Source: Lithobates sylvaticus (Eukaryota > Chordata > Amphibia > Anura > Ranidae). From it: a stretch of 64,000 bases of DNA. This document shows positions 13,101 through 24,804 of the stretch, in pieces (the stretch's first letter is position 1; each line of letters begins with the position of its first letter). The notes beneath the pieces were generated by a model. That model saw nothing but the letters and a program-made list of their open reading frames with translations. It had not been told where the DNA came from and searched no databases. A program made the position numbers and the translations under genes. The DNA is taken from positions 130,329,150 through 130,393,149 of the forward strand of contig CM053026.1 in assembly GCA_028564925.1 (NCBI GenBank), given 5' to 3'.

Positions 13101-14030
13101 AATTACCCGCCCCTGTTAAACAGGGGCTGAAAAATTGTGCCTTAGGCACTGGTGCTGGTGCCACAACACTGCAACCCCTCACAGAGACTGTACTTGGAGC
13201 ACAGCAGTCACACGTGTTGCGAAGCATTTTTTAAAAAAATTGTAAGTACACGCCCCTGTTAAACAGGGGCTGAAAAATTGTGCCTTAGGCACTGGTGCTG
13301 GTGCCACAACACTGCAACCCGGCCCTCACAGATACTGTACTTGGAGCACAGCAGTCACACGTGTTGCGAAGCATTTTTTTAAAAAATTGTAAGTACCCGC
13401 CCCTGTTAAACAGGGGCTGAAAAATTGTGCCTTAGGCACTGGTGCTGGTGCCCACAACACTGCAACCCCTCACAGAGACTGTACTTGGAGCACAGCAGTC
13501 ACACGTGTTGCGAAGCATTTTTTTAAAAAATTGTAAGTACACGCCCCTGTTAAACAGGGGCTGAAAAATTGTGCCTTAGGCACTGGTGCTGGTGCCACAA
13601 CACTGCAACCCGGCCCTCACAGATACTGTACTTGGAGCACAGCAGTCACACGTGTTGCGAAGCATTTTTTTAAAAAATTGTAAGTACCCGCCCCTGTTAA
13701 ACAGGGGCTGAAAAATTGTGCCTTAGGCACTGGTGCTGGTGCCACAACACTGCAACCCCTCACAGATACTGTACTTGGAGCACAGCAGTCACACGTGTTG
13801 CGAAGCATTTTTTTAAAAAATTGTAAGTACACGCCCCTGTTAAACAGGGGCTGAAAAATTGTGCCTTAGGCACTGGTGCTGGTGCCACAACACTGCAACC
13901 CCTCACAGAGACTCTACTTGGAGCACAGCAGTCACACGTGTTGCGAAGCATTTTTTTAAAAAATTGTAAGTACCCGCCCCTGTTAAACAGGGGCTGAAAA
14001 ATTGTGCCTTAGGCACTGGTGTGGTGGCAT
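13100..14030. repeat. Satellite array L2 inside the hAT (about 146-bp unit)
   Basis: The unit contains CCCCTGTTAAACAGGGG (a 17-base palindrome), GCACTGGTGCTGGTGCC and CACACGTGTTGCGAAGC, with about 6.5 copies at 143-148-bp spacing. Units alternate ACACGCCCC and ACCCGCCCC, a dimeric higher-order pattern. The unit aligns with L1 over its length (ACAGGG-CTGAAAAATTG, GCCACAACACTGCA), so L1 and L2 are diverged branches of one satellite; the unit at 13088 joins the two types. Confidence 0.95.
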
Positions 14031-14127
14031 GGATCATTGAGGAGGAGGAAGAGGATAGTCAGTGAACATAAGAGGACAGTCACTCAGCATCAGCATAGGC
14101 AGTCTTGAAGGGATGTGACATTAAAAA

Positions 14128-14508
14128 TTATTCGGTTATATCCGCCTCAGGTGCCTGGTAGCTGGTGGTGATCCAAGACTGATTCATTTTGATGAAGGTC
14201 AGTCGATCAACCGAGGCGGTGGACAGGCGCACCCTATGATCAGTCACAAATCCTCCAGCAGCACTGAATGTGCGTTCGGAAAGAACGCTGGAGGCAGGAC
14301 AGGCCAGTAGCTCAATTGCATACTGTGCAAGCTCTGGCCAGTGATCCATCCTCAGGACCCAGTAAGCCAGAGGATTTTCGGTGGGAAAGGTGTCCAAGTC
14401 TGACCTTGCCCCAAGGTATTCCTGCACCATGTATATCAGACGCTGGCGATGGTTGCTGGAACCGATCATACCTTGGGGCTGCGGACTAAAAAAATTGTCT
14501 GAACGCAT
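14128..14508 (-). pseudogene. hAT transposase, C-terminal part (dimerisation domain)
   Basis: The 126-residue frame is the hAT family C-terminal domain. Residues about 31-99 hold LAYWVLRMDHWPELAQYAIE, then PASSVLSERTFSAAG and DRLTFIKMN near the end, the usual order of the hAT dimerisation region. The Glu in SERTFSAAG lies at the conserved acidic position of this domain. The piece is offset by one frame from the central part. The shift sits in a T run (plus-strand A run at about 14488-14494): seven bases where six would keep the frame from RQFF into FFSPQPQG. This is either a real lesion or a homopolymer sequencing error. No polyadenylation signal is obvious just beyond the stop; array L2 begins about 100 bases downstream. 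Confidence 0.9.
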
Positions 14509-15298
14509 CGGTCAGACGTCCACCTTCCCCACCGCTCCTTCTGCCACTGACCGAAGCCTCAGCAACTCGTCGCCCAGGACCAGGAGTTTGTAGCCTCCCA
14601 GTTTCTGGGAACGCGTTGCACAGACCTTTCTGCAAGGCCTCCCTGAGATGTCTCATCCTCTGCTCCCTCTGCGACGGCAAGATAAGGTCCGCAACCTTAC
14701 CCTTGTACCGCGGATCAAGGAGAGTGGCCAGCCAGTAATGGTCCCTCTCCTTGATCCGAAGAACACGAGGATCCTTCCGCAGGCTTTGCAGGATCAGGGA
14801 GGCCATGCAGCGTAGGTTAGCTGAGGCATTCGGTCCGGAGTCTTCTGGGTCACTGAGGATGACATGATCGCCAGCCACCTCCTCCCAGCCACGTACAAGT
14901 CCACTGGTTTGTTGGGACTGTACATCATCCCTAAAAGACTGCTGCTGCTGATGCTGAGTGCCAGGCTCCACCTCCATGCTCACACAATCCTCCTCCTCCT
15001 CCTCCTCCTCCTCCTCCTCCTCATCCTCTTCCTGTGTGATGGGTGGGACAGAAGGAACACTGTCTGGATAAAGGGGGCCTTGAGAGGCAAGGAAGTCCTC
15101 CTCTTCCTGCCTCTGTTCTGCCTCAAGTGCCCTGTCCATTATCCCACGCAGCGTATGCTCCAACAGGTGGACAAGAGGGACAGTGTCACTGATGCATGCA
15201 CTGTCACTGCTCACCATCCTCGTGGCCTCCTCAAATGGTGAGAGGACAGTGCATGCATCCCTGATCATGCTCCACTGACGTGGGGAAAAAAAACCAAG
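14486..15298 (-). pseudogene. hAT transposase, central part
   Basis: This continues the frame of the N-terminal part after a single TAG. Reading starts with FFSPRQWSMIRDACTVLSPF, matching the hAT block that precedes the conserved LATLLDPRYKGK motif, found about residues 179-190 of the Met-initiated 260-residue frame. Between them is a long acidic insert (about residues 80-92 nearly all Glu), encoded by a CTC microsatellite at plus-strand 14991-15021. The sequence before the TAG could imitate a splice donor, but the implied intron would be only 29 bases, so a nonsense change is more likely than splicing. Confidence 0.88.
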
Positions 15299-17362
15299 CT
15301 AACCTGACCCTGTCCTGGTGCCGTAGTCGCAAAGGTACTCATTGATGGCCCTCTGCTGCGTGTGCAGTCGCTGCAGCATGGCCAACGTTGAGTTCCACCT
15401 GGTGGGCATGTCACATATTAGGCGGTTCTTGGGCAGGTTCAGCTCCTTTTGCAGCTCAGTCAGCCGAGCACTGGCATTATAAGATCGGCGGAAATGCACA
15501 CAGACTTTCCTGGCCTGCCTCAGGACATCCTGTAAGCCTGGGAACCTGCCCAAGAACCGCTGCACCACCAGGTTGAGGACGTGAGCCATGCAGGGCACAT
15601 GGGTGAGCTGCCCCTGTCGCAGGGCGGAGAGGAGGTTGGTGCCATTGTCAGAAACGACCATTCCTGGCTTAAGCTGACGTGGCGTCAACCACCTCTCGGC
15701 CTGCCCCTGCAGAGCTGCCAGAACCTCTGGCCCAGTGTGGCTCCTGTCCCCCAAACACACCAGCGCAAGCACGGCATGGCATCTTTTTGCCTGCGTACTT
15801 GCGTAGCCCCTTGTACACCTACGGAGCACCGCTGGTTCCAAGGACAGAGCACTGGAGGAAGAAGAAGAGGAGGGGGTGGAGGAGAGAGGTGTGTCACAAC
15901 CAGTAGCAGTAGTCGCGTTTTGGAGGCGTGGTGGCGGAACAACCTCCAACACTACTGCACCTTGTCCTGCATCCCTCCCAGCTGCCAATAGAGTGACCCA
16001 ATGGGCCGTGAAAGAAAGGTACCGTCCCTGTCCATGCCTGCTGGACCATGAGTCAGTGGTAATATGCACCTTACCGCTGACCGCCCTGTCCAGCGAGGCA
16101 TGGACATTGCCCTCCACATGCCGGTAGAGAGACGTAATCGCCTTCCGCGAGAAAAAGTGGCGTTTGGGAACCTGCCACTGAGGAACCGCACATTGAACAA
16201 ACTCACTGAAGGGGGCCGAGTCTACCAACTGAAAAGGCAGCAGTTGAAGTGCTAGCAATTTAGCCAGGCTAGCATTCAACCGCTGGGCATGTGGATGGCT
16301 GGGAGTGTACTTCTTTCTACGGTCCAGCAGCTGGGGCAGGGAAATTTGCCTGCTGCAATCGGACGTCGGTGTACTGCAAGTACTTGGTTGTGACACACCT
16401 AATTCTACACCTTCAGTCCTCTCAGAGCAGCTTTCAGAGAGGACTGAAGGTGTAGTGGGGATGGAGATCCCAGCTGAGGAGGAGCAAGGAGAGGTCCGCT
16501 TAGTTCTTTGGTGTGGGTCTTTTATGTGTGCCTGCCAACGAGCTGCATGGCAGGTCGCCATATGTCTGGTCATGCTTGTGGTGCCCAAGCGGCTGATGTT
16601 TTGGCCACGCGAGATACGCTTGAGACAAATATTGCAAATAGCAGTGGTGCGATCTGCTGCACTCGTCTCAAAAAAGGCCCACACCAAAGAACTTTTCTGA
16701 TAACGTGCAGAGGCAGCGCCCTGCACAGGCGGAGCTCTGCGGTGTTGTACAGTTGCTGTGCTGGCCTCTACCTGGCCTCCAGGGGGCATCCTGCCTCGTT
16801 GGACATGTGACGCCGCATCCTCCTCCTCCTCCTCGTCCTCCTCCTCATCCTCTCTCCCTTCAGGCACCCACGTGGAGTCAGTGACCTCATCATCCCCTCC
16901 CTCTTCACCACTAGAGCAAACCTGGCAGTAAGCTGCAGCTGGTGGAACAGTACTGCCAGATTCCTCAAGCTGGGTATCATCATCCGAGCCTTCGAATCGT
17001 TGGGCATCCTCCTGGAGCATGTACCCAACACTGTGCTCAAAGAGTTCGGGGGACTCCTCAGGAGGACATGGTGGGTCTAGGGAAGGGGTGGCTGATGATG
17101 CTCTGTCAGTACCCTGAGCCTGGGTGAGAGAGGATGAGGAGGATGAGGAGGGCTTGGTCATCCATTCTACCAAGCCTTCAGCATGATGCGGCTCCACATG
17201 TCCAGCTGCCGAAAACAAAGACGCGCGTGTCCCATGGCCACGTGCTGATGACGATGCACGACCACGTCCATGTCCACGGCCACGTCCACTAGAAACAGAG
17301 CCTGCCTGCCCTGTGTTCTTGGCTCTGCACGCTCTGCCTCCCCTTGGCGGTCTTCCAGCCAT
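15299..17362 (-). pseudogene. hAT transposase, N-terminal part with BED zinc finger and catalytic core
   Basis: This 687-residue frame opens with a strong start context (A at -3, G at +4). A basic, Gly/Arg-rich head (residues 1-50) could serve in nuclear entry. Acidic low-complexity stretches follow (about 155-183). A BED-type zinc finger spans about 222-275, with C243, C246, H267 and H272 in the family spacing; BED fingers bind the transposon ends. The hAT RNase H-like core shows HITTDSWSSRHG (D437), VVSDNGTNLL (D572), CMAHVLNLVV and MPTRWNSTLAML (W656). These match the first two catalytic aspartates and the conserved Trp of ZBED1/Ac-like hAT transposases. The frame ends at TAG 15299-15301 and resumes in phase in the central part. 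Codons 495-506 are a serine run. The start codon lies only about 20 bases from the right satellite array, so the promoter is inside or beyond that array. Confidence 0.92.
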
Positions 17363-17384
17363 TGTAGTCGGTAGTCCTGTGGGT

Positions 17385-19140
17385 GCTGCTGAGAAGAATA
17401 TATAGGAGCTCTGTGTGATGCCACTAACACACTAGAAGTCCTATGGGTGCTTCTGCAAAGAAAATAGAGGAGCTCTGTGTGATGCCACTAACACACTAGA
17501 AGTCCTGTGGGTGCTGCTGAGAAGAAAATATAGGAGCTCTGTGTGATGCCACTAACACACTAGAAGTCCTATGGGTGCTTCTGCAAAGAAAATAGAGGAG
17601 CTCTGTGTGATGCCACTAACACACTAGAAGTCCTGTGGGTGCTTCTGCAAAGAAAATAGAGGAGCTCTGTGTGATGCCACTAACACACTAGAAGTCCTGT
17701 GGGTGCTGCTGAGAAGAAAATATAGGAGCTCTGTGTGATGCCACTAACACACTAGAAGTCCTATGGGTGCTTCTGCAAAGAAAATAGAGGAGCTCTGTGT
17801 GATGCCACTAACACACTAGAAGTCCCGTGGGTGCTTCTGCAAAGAAAATAGAGGAGCTCTGTGTGATGCCACTAACACACTAGAAGTCCTGTGGGTGCTT
17901 ATGCAAAGAAAATAGAGGAGCTCTGTGTGATGCCACTAACACACTAGAAGTCCTGTGGGTGCTTCTGCAAAGAAAATAGAGGAGCTCTGTGTGATGCCAC
18001 TAACACACTAGAAGTCCTGTGGGTGCTTCTGCAAAGAAAATAGAGGAGCTCTGTGTGATGCCACTAACACACTAGAAGTCCTGTGGGTGCTGCTGAGAAG
18101 AAAATATAGGAGCTCTGTGTGATGCCACTAACACACTAGAAGTCCTATGGGTGCTTCTGCAAAGAAAATAGAGGAGCTCTGTGTGATGCCACTAACACAC
18201 TAGAAGTCCTGTGGGTGCTTCTGCAAAGAAAATAGAGGAGCTCTGTGTGATGCCACTAACACACTAGAAGTCCTGTGGGTGCTGCTGAGAAGAAAATATA
18301 GGAGCTCTGTGTGATGCCACTAACACACTAGAAGTCCTATGGGTGCTTCTGCAAAGAAAATAGAGGAGCTCTGTGTGATGCCACTAACACACTAGAAGTC
18401 CTGTGGGTGCTTCTGCAAAGAAAATAGAGGAGCTCTGTGTGATGCCACTAACACACTAGAAGTCCTGTGGGTGCTGCTGAGAAGAAATAGAGGAGCTCTG
18501 TGTGATGCCACTAACACACTAGAAGTCCTGTGGGTGCTTCTACAAAGAAAATAGAGGAGCTCTGTGTGATGCCACTAACACACTAGAAGTCCTGTGGGTG
18601 CTTCTGCAAAGAAAATAGAGGAGCTCTGTGTGATGCCACTAACGCACTAGAAGTCCTGTGGGTGCTGCTGAGAAGAAAATATAGGAGCTCTGTGTGATGC
18701 CACTAACACACTAGAAGTCCTATGGGTGCTTCTGCAAAGAAAATAGAGGAGCTCTGTGTGATGCCACTAACACACTAGAAGTCCTGTGGGTGCTTCTGCA
18801 AAGAAAATAGAGGAGCTCTGTGTGATGCCACTAACACACTAGAAGTCCTGTGGGTGCTTCTGCAAAGAAAATAGAGGAGCTCTGTGTGATGCCACTAACA
18901 CACTAGAAGTCCTGTGGGTGCTGCTGAGAAGAAAATATAGGAGCTCTGTGTGATGCCACTAACACACTAGAAGTCCTGTGGGTGCTTCTGCAAAGAAAAT
19001 AGAGGAGCTCTGTGTGATGCCACTAACACACTAGAAGTCCTATGGGTGCTTCTGCAAAGAAAATAGAGGAGCTCTGTGTGATGCCACTAACACACTAGAA
19101 GTCCTGTGGGTGCTTCTGCAAAGAAAATAGAGGAGCTCTG
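17385..19140. repeat. Satellite array R, zone A (64-bp unit, about 27 copies)
   Basis: The unit is AGAAGTCCTGTGGGTGCTTC...GAGGAGCTCTGTGTGATG...CCACTAACACACT with an exact 64-bp period (for example 17434 to 17498). Variants GCTGCTGAGAAG, CTATGGGTGCTTC and CTGTGGGTGCTTC occur in recurring order, a higher-order pattern. Confidence 0.97.
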
Positions 19141-22100
19141 TGTGATGGGACTAACACACTTCAAGTCCTATGGGTGCTTCTGGGAAGAAAATATAGGTCT
19201 GTGTGATGGGACTAACACACTTCAAGTCCTATAGGTGCCTCTGGGAACAAAATATATGATCTCTGTGTGATGGGACTAACACACTTCAAGTCCTATAGGT
19301 GCTTCTGGGAAGAAAATGTAGGTCTGTGTGATGGGACTAACACACTTCAAGTCCTATAGGTGCCTCTGGGAACAAAATATATGATCTCTGTGTGATGGGA
19401 CTAACACACTTCAAGTCCTATGGGTGCTTCTGGGAAGAAAATATAGGTCTGTGTGATGGGACTAACACACTTCAAGTCCTATAGGTGCTTCTGGGAACAA
19501 AATATAGGATCTCTGTGTGATGGGACTAACACACTTCAAGTCCTATGGGTGCTTCTGGGAAGAAAATGTAGGTCTGTGTGATGGGACTAACACACTTCAA
19601 GTCCTATAGGTGCTTCTGGGAAGAAAATGTAGGTCTGTGTGATGGGACTAACACACTTCAAGTCCTATAGGTGCTTCTGGGAAGAAAATATAGGTCTGTG
19701 TGATGGGACTAACACACTTCAAGTCCTATAGGTGCCTCTGGGAACAAAATATATGATCTCTGTGTGATGGGACTAACACACTTCAAGTCCTATAGGTGCT
19801 TCTGGGAAGAAAATGTAGGTCTGTGTGATGGGACTAACACACTTCAAGTCCTATAGGTGCCTCTGGGAACAAAATATATGATCTCTGTGTGATGGGACTA
19901 ACACACTTCAAGTCCTATGGGTGCTTCTGGGAAGAAAATATAGGTCTGTGTGATGGGACTAACACACTTCAAGTCCTATAGGTGCTTCTGGGAACAAAAT
20001 ATAGGATCTCTGTGTGATGGGACTAACACACTTCAAGTCCTATGGGTGCTTCTGGGAAGAAAATGTAGGTCTGTGTGATGGGACTAACACACTTCAAGTC
20101 CTATAGGTGCTTCTGGGAAGAAAATGTAGGTCTGTGTGATGGGACTAACACACTTCAAGTCCTATAGGTGCTTCTGGGAACAAAATATATGATCTCTGTG
20201 TGATGGGACTAACACACTTCAAGTCCTATAGGTGCTTCTGGGAACAAAATATATGATCTCTGTGTGATGGGACTAACACACTTCAAGTCCTATAGGTGCT
20301 TCTGGGAAGGAAATATAGGTCTGTGTGATGGGACTAACACACTTCAAGTCCTATAGGTGCTTCTGGGAACAAAATATATGATCTCTGTGTGATGGGACTA
20401 ACACACTTCAAGTCCTATAGGTGCTTCTGGAAGAAAATGTAGGTCTGTGTGATGGGACTAACACACTTCAAGTCCTATATGTGCTTCTGGGAAGAAAATG
20501 TAGGTCTGTGTGATGGGACTAACACACTTCAAGTCCTATAGGTGCTTCTGGGAACAAAATATATGATCTCTGTGTGATGGGACTAACACACTTCAAGTCC
20601 TATAGGTGCTTCTGGGAAGAAAATGTAGGTCTGTGTGATGGGACTAACACACTTCAAGTCCTATAGGTGCCTCTGGGAACAAAATATATGATCTCTGTGT
20701 GATGGGACTAACACACTTCAAGTCCTATGGGTGCTTCTGGGAAGAAAATGTAGGTCTGTGTGATGGGACTAACACACTTCAAGTCATATAGGTGCTTCTG
20801 GGAACAAAATGTAGGTCTGTGTGATGGGACTAACACACTTCAAGTCCTATAGGTGCTTCTGGGAACAAAATATATGATCTCTGTGTGATGGGACTAACAC
20901 ACTTCAAGTCCTATAGGTGCTTCTGGGAACAAAATATATGATCTCTGTGTGATGGGACTAACACACTTCAAGTCCTATAGGTGCTTCTGGAAGGAAATAT
21001 AGGTCTGTGTGATGGGACTAACACACTTCAAGTCCTATAGGTGCTTCTGGGAACAAAATATATGATCTCTGTGTGATGGGACTAACACACTTCAAGTCCT
21101 ATAGGTGCTTCTGGGAAGAAAATGTAGGTCTGTGTGATGGGACTAACACACTTCAAGTCCTATATGTGCTTCTGGGAAGAAAATGTAGGTCTGTGTGATG
21201 GGACTAACACACTTCAAGTCCTATAGGTGCTTCTGGGAACAAAATATATGATCTCTGTGTGATGGGACTAACACACTTCAAGTCCTATAGGTGCTTCTGG
21301 GAAGAAAATGTAGGTCTGTGTGATGGGACTAACACACTTCAAGTCCTATATGTGCTTCTGGGAAGAAAATGTAGGTCTGTGTGATGGGACTAACACACTT
21401 CAAGTCCTATAGGTGCTTCTGGGAACAAAATATATGATCTCTGTGTGATGGGACTAACACACTTCAAGTCCTATAGGTGCTTCTGGGAAGGAAATATAGG
21501 TCTGTGTGATGGGACTAACACACTTCAAGTCCTATAGGTGCTTCTGGGAACAAAATATATGATCTCTGTGTGATGGGACTAACACACTTCAAGTCCTATG
21601 GGTGCTTCTGGGAAGAAAATGTAGGTCTGTGTGATGGGACTAACACACTTCAAGTCCTATAGGTGCTTCTGGGAAGAAAATGTAGGTCTGTGTGATGGGA
21701 CTAACACACTTCAAGTCCTATAGGTGCTTCTGGGAACAAAATATATGATCTCTGTGTGATGGGACTAACACACTTCAAGTCCTATAGGTGCTTCTGGGAA
21801 CAAAATATATGATCTCTGTGTGATGGGACTAACACACTTCAAGTCCTATAGGTGCTTCTGGGAAGGAAATATAGGTCTGTGTGATGGGACTAACACACTT
21901 CAAGTCCTATAGGTGCTTCTGGGAACAAAATATATGATCTCTGTGTGATGGGACTAACACACTTCAAGTCCTATAGGTGCTTCTGGGAAGAAAATGTAGG
22001 TCTGTGTGATGGGACTAACACACTTCAAGTCCTATATGTGCTTCTGGGAAGAAAATGTAGGTCTGTGTGATGGGACTAACACACTTCAAGTCCTATAGGT

Positions 22101-23740
22101 GCTTCTGGGAACACAATATATGATCTCTGTGTGATGGGACTAACACACTTCAAGTCCTATAGGTGCTTCTGGGAAGGAAATATAGGTCTGTGTGATGGGA
22201 CTAACACACTTCAAGTCCTATAGGTGCTTCTGGGAACAAAATATATGATCTCTGTGTGATGGGACTAACACACTTCAAGTCCTATAGGTGCTTCTGGGAA
22301 GAAAATGTAGGTCTGTGTGATGGGACTAACACACTTCAAGTCCTATAGGTGCTTCTGGGAACAAAATATATGATCTCTGTGTGATGGGACTAACACACTT
22401 CAAGTCCTATAGGTGCTTCTGGGAAGGAAATATAGGTCTGTGTGATGGGACTAACACACTTCAAGTCCTATAGGTGCTTCTGGGAACAAAATATATGATC
22501 TCTGTGTGATGGGACTAACACACTTCAAGTCCTATAGGTGCTTCTGGGAAGAAAATGTAGGTCTGTGTGATGGGACTAACACACTTCAAGTCCTATAGGT
22601 GCTTCTGGGAAGAAAATGTAGGTCTGTGTGATGGGACTAACACACTTCAAGTCCTATAGGTGCTTCTGGGAACAAAATATATGATCTCTGTGTGATGGGA
22701 CTAACACACTTCAAGTCCTATAGGTGCTTCTGGGAAGGAAATATAGGTCTGTGTGATGGGACTAACACACTTCAAGTCCTATAGGTGCTTCTGGGAACAA
22801 AATATATGATCTCTGTGTGATGGGACTAACACACTTCAAGTCCTATAGGTGCTTCTGGGAACAAAATATATGATCTCTGTGTGATGGGACTAACACACTT
22901 CAAGTCCTATAGGTGCTTCTGGGAAGGAAATATAGGTCTGTGTGATGGGACTAACACACTTCAAGTCCTATAGGTGCTTCTGGGAACAAAATATATGATC
23001 TCTGTGTGATGGGACTAACACACTTCAAGTCCTATAGGTGCTTCTGGGAACAAAATATAGGATCTCTGTGTGATGGGACTAACACACTTCAAGTCCTATG
23101 GGTGCTTCTGGGAAGAAAATGTAGGTCTGTGTGATGGGACTAACACACTTCAAGTCCTATAGGTGCTTCTGGGAAGAAAATGTAGGTCTGTGTGATGGGA
23201 CTAACACACTTCAAGTCCTATAGGTGCTTCTGGGAACAAAATATATGATCTCTGTGTGATGGGACTAACACACTTCAAGTCCTATAGGTGCTTCTGGGAA
23301 GGAAATATAGGTCTGTGTGATGGGACTAACACACTTCAAGTCCTATAGGTGCTTCTGGGAACAAAATATATGATCTCTGTGTGATGGGACTAACACACTT
23401 CAAGTCCTATAGGTGCTTCTGGGAAGAAAATGTAGGTCTGTGTGATGGGACTAACACACTTCAAGTCCTATAGGTGCTTCTGGGAACAAAATATATGATC
23501 TCTGTGTGATGGGACTAACACACTTCAAGTCCTATAGGTGCTTCTGGGAAGGAAATATAGGTCTGTGTGATGGGACTAACACACTTCAAGTCCTATAGGT
23601 GCTTCTGGGAACAAAATATATGATCTCTGTGTGATGGGACTAACACACTTCAAGTCCTATAGGTGCTCCTGGGAAGAAAATGTAGGTCTGTGTGATGGGA
23701 CTAACACACTTCAAGTCCTATAGGTGCTTCTGGGAACAAA
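19141..23740. repeat. Satellite array R, zone B (61/64-bp units, about 73 copies)
   Basis: Two interleaved unit types share TGATGGGACTAACACACTTC. A long unit has GGGAACAAAATATATGATCT; a short unit has GGGAAGAAAATGTAGGTCT or GGGAAGGAAATATAGGTCT, about 3 bases shorter. Blocks of several units recur in the same order (for example long - short(GGAAGG) - long - short(GTAGG)), showing higher-order amplification. Confidence 0.97.
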
Positions 23741-24240
23741 ATATAGGAGCTCTGCCTGCCTGCCACGAACACACTACAAGTCCTATAGGTGCTTCTGGGA
23801 ACAAAATATAGGAGCTCTGCCTGCCTGCCACGAACACACTACAAGTCCTATAGGTGCTTCTGGGAACAAAATATAGGAGCTCTGCCTGCCTGCCACGAAC
23901 ACACTACAAGTCCTATAGGTGCTTCTGGGAACAAAATATAGGAGCTCTGCCTGCCTGCCACGAACACACTACAAGTCCTATAGGTGCTTCTGGGAAAAAA
24001 ATATAGGAGCTCTGCCTGCCTGCCACGAACACACTACAAGTCCTATAGGTGCTTCTGGGAACAAAATATAGGAGCTCTGCCTGCCTGCCACGAACACACT
24101 ACAAGTCCTATAGGTGCTTCTGGGAACAAAATATAGGAGCTCTGCCTGCCTGCCACGAACACACTACAAGTCCTATAGGTGCTTCTGGGAACAAAAATAT
24201 AGGAGCTCTGCCTGCCTGCCACGAACACACTACAAGCCCC
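23741..24240. repeat. Satellite array R, zone C (65-bp unit, about 8 copies)
   Basis: Units of 65 bp differ from zone B by GGAGCTCTGCCTGCCTGCCA and CGAACACACTACAAG. They are nearly identical to one another, so this zone was probably amplified last or is the best homogenised. Confidence 0.97.
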
Positions 24241-24704
24241 TCTTTCTAAATCAATCTAAATGAATGAATCTATCTAACTCAATCTCTCTGAGTAAATCTC
24301 TCTAACTAACTAAATCCAGCAGAGTGTCACAGATCTAGCCTGCTCTATCTGCGCCGGAACAGCATGTGACCGGCGCAGACGGCGTGGCGGCCTTTTATAG
24401 GGGGGGGCGTGTACTACAGCCCCTGAGCTGTAATTGGCTACAGGCGTCCTGCCTGTAGCCAATTATGGCTCTTCGAGTTTCCGGGGCTGTGATTGGCCAA
24501 GCATGCGGGGTCACAGTGCATGCTTGGCCAATCATCAGCCAGCAATGCACTGCGCCGGCCGCGCCAGCCGCAATGCATTGCGGGGCCGCTCGCCTCAAAC
24601 CAACCTGATGCGAGCGGCCAAAATAGTTCTTGGCTCGCCGAGCGAGCGAACGCCCGGTGCTCGATGCGAACGTGGGTTCGCATCGAGCACCGGGCCCATC
24701 CCTA
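24241..24704. other. hAT right terminal region with stacked hairpins
   Basis: This region is GC-rich, unlike its surroundings. Strong hairpins lie at 24431-24465 (15-bp arms around GTCCT), 24491-24533 (16-bp arms GATTGGCCAAGCATGC) and 24654-24693 (17-bp arms CCGGTGCTCGATGCGAA). Two hairpins hold ATTGG on one arm and CCAAT on the other, the core of NF-Y sites. As the transposase reads leftward from 17362, this is the most upstream part of the element and may hold binding sites or promoter functions; that is inference. Confidence 0.8.
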
Positions 24705-24712
24705 GTTTAGAC
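24705..24712. repeat. Target site duplication of the 13.2-kb hAT, right
   Basis: GTTTAGAC is identical to 11454-11461. Confidence 0.95.
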
Positions 24713-24804
24713 TAGAGTTGGGCTTTTCTACATAATTATCTCTTTTTAATTCATTTATATTTAGTCCCATGTCTGAAGATTGCTGCATAGAACTTAAACC
24801 TTAA

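Larger units (their letters stand above)
11462..24704 (-). mobile_element. 13.2-kb hAT transposon carrying two satellite arrays
   Basis: The ends are TAGGGATGAG... and ...CATCCCTA, with an exact 8-bp duplication GTTTAGAC on both sides, so the whole block inserted as one hAT unit or grew after insertion. Layout from the left: a terminal region 11462-12311; a 146-bp-unit satellite 12312-14030; a minus-strand BED/hAT transposase gene 14128-17362; a 60-65-bp-unit satellite 17385-24240; and a hairpin-rich GC-rich right end 24241-24704. Typical hAT elements are about 2.5-5 kb, and the excess here is almost entirely tandem repeat. The intact target duplication and short list of coding lesions suggest a fairly young insertion. 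Confidence 0.95.

Noticed and set aside
15270-15298. A 29-base intron removing the TAG in the transposase
   Set aside because: The GT...AG borders exist, but 29 bases is below the size of vertebrate introns, and the sequence reads on in phase as transposase.
15388-17127. Plus-strand frames opposite the transposase
   Set aside because: They are antisense shadows of the minus-strand transposase with no domain features.
17385-24240. CRISPR-like regular repeat array
   Set aside because: Units are contiguous tandem repeats with no unique spacers, in vertebrate DNA inside a hAT element.
24043-24249. Repetitive open frames on both strands in zone C
   Set aside because: They arise because the 65-bp unit happens to lack stops. 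No start context or homology supports coding.
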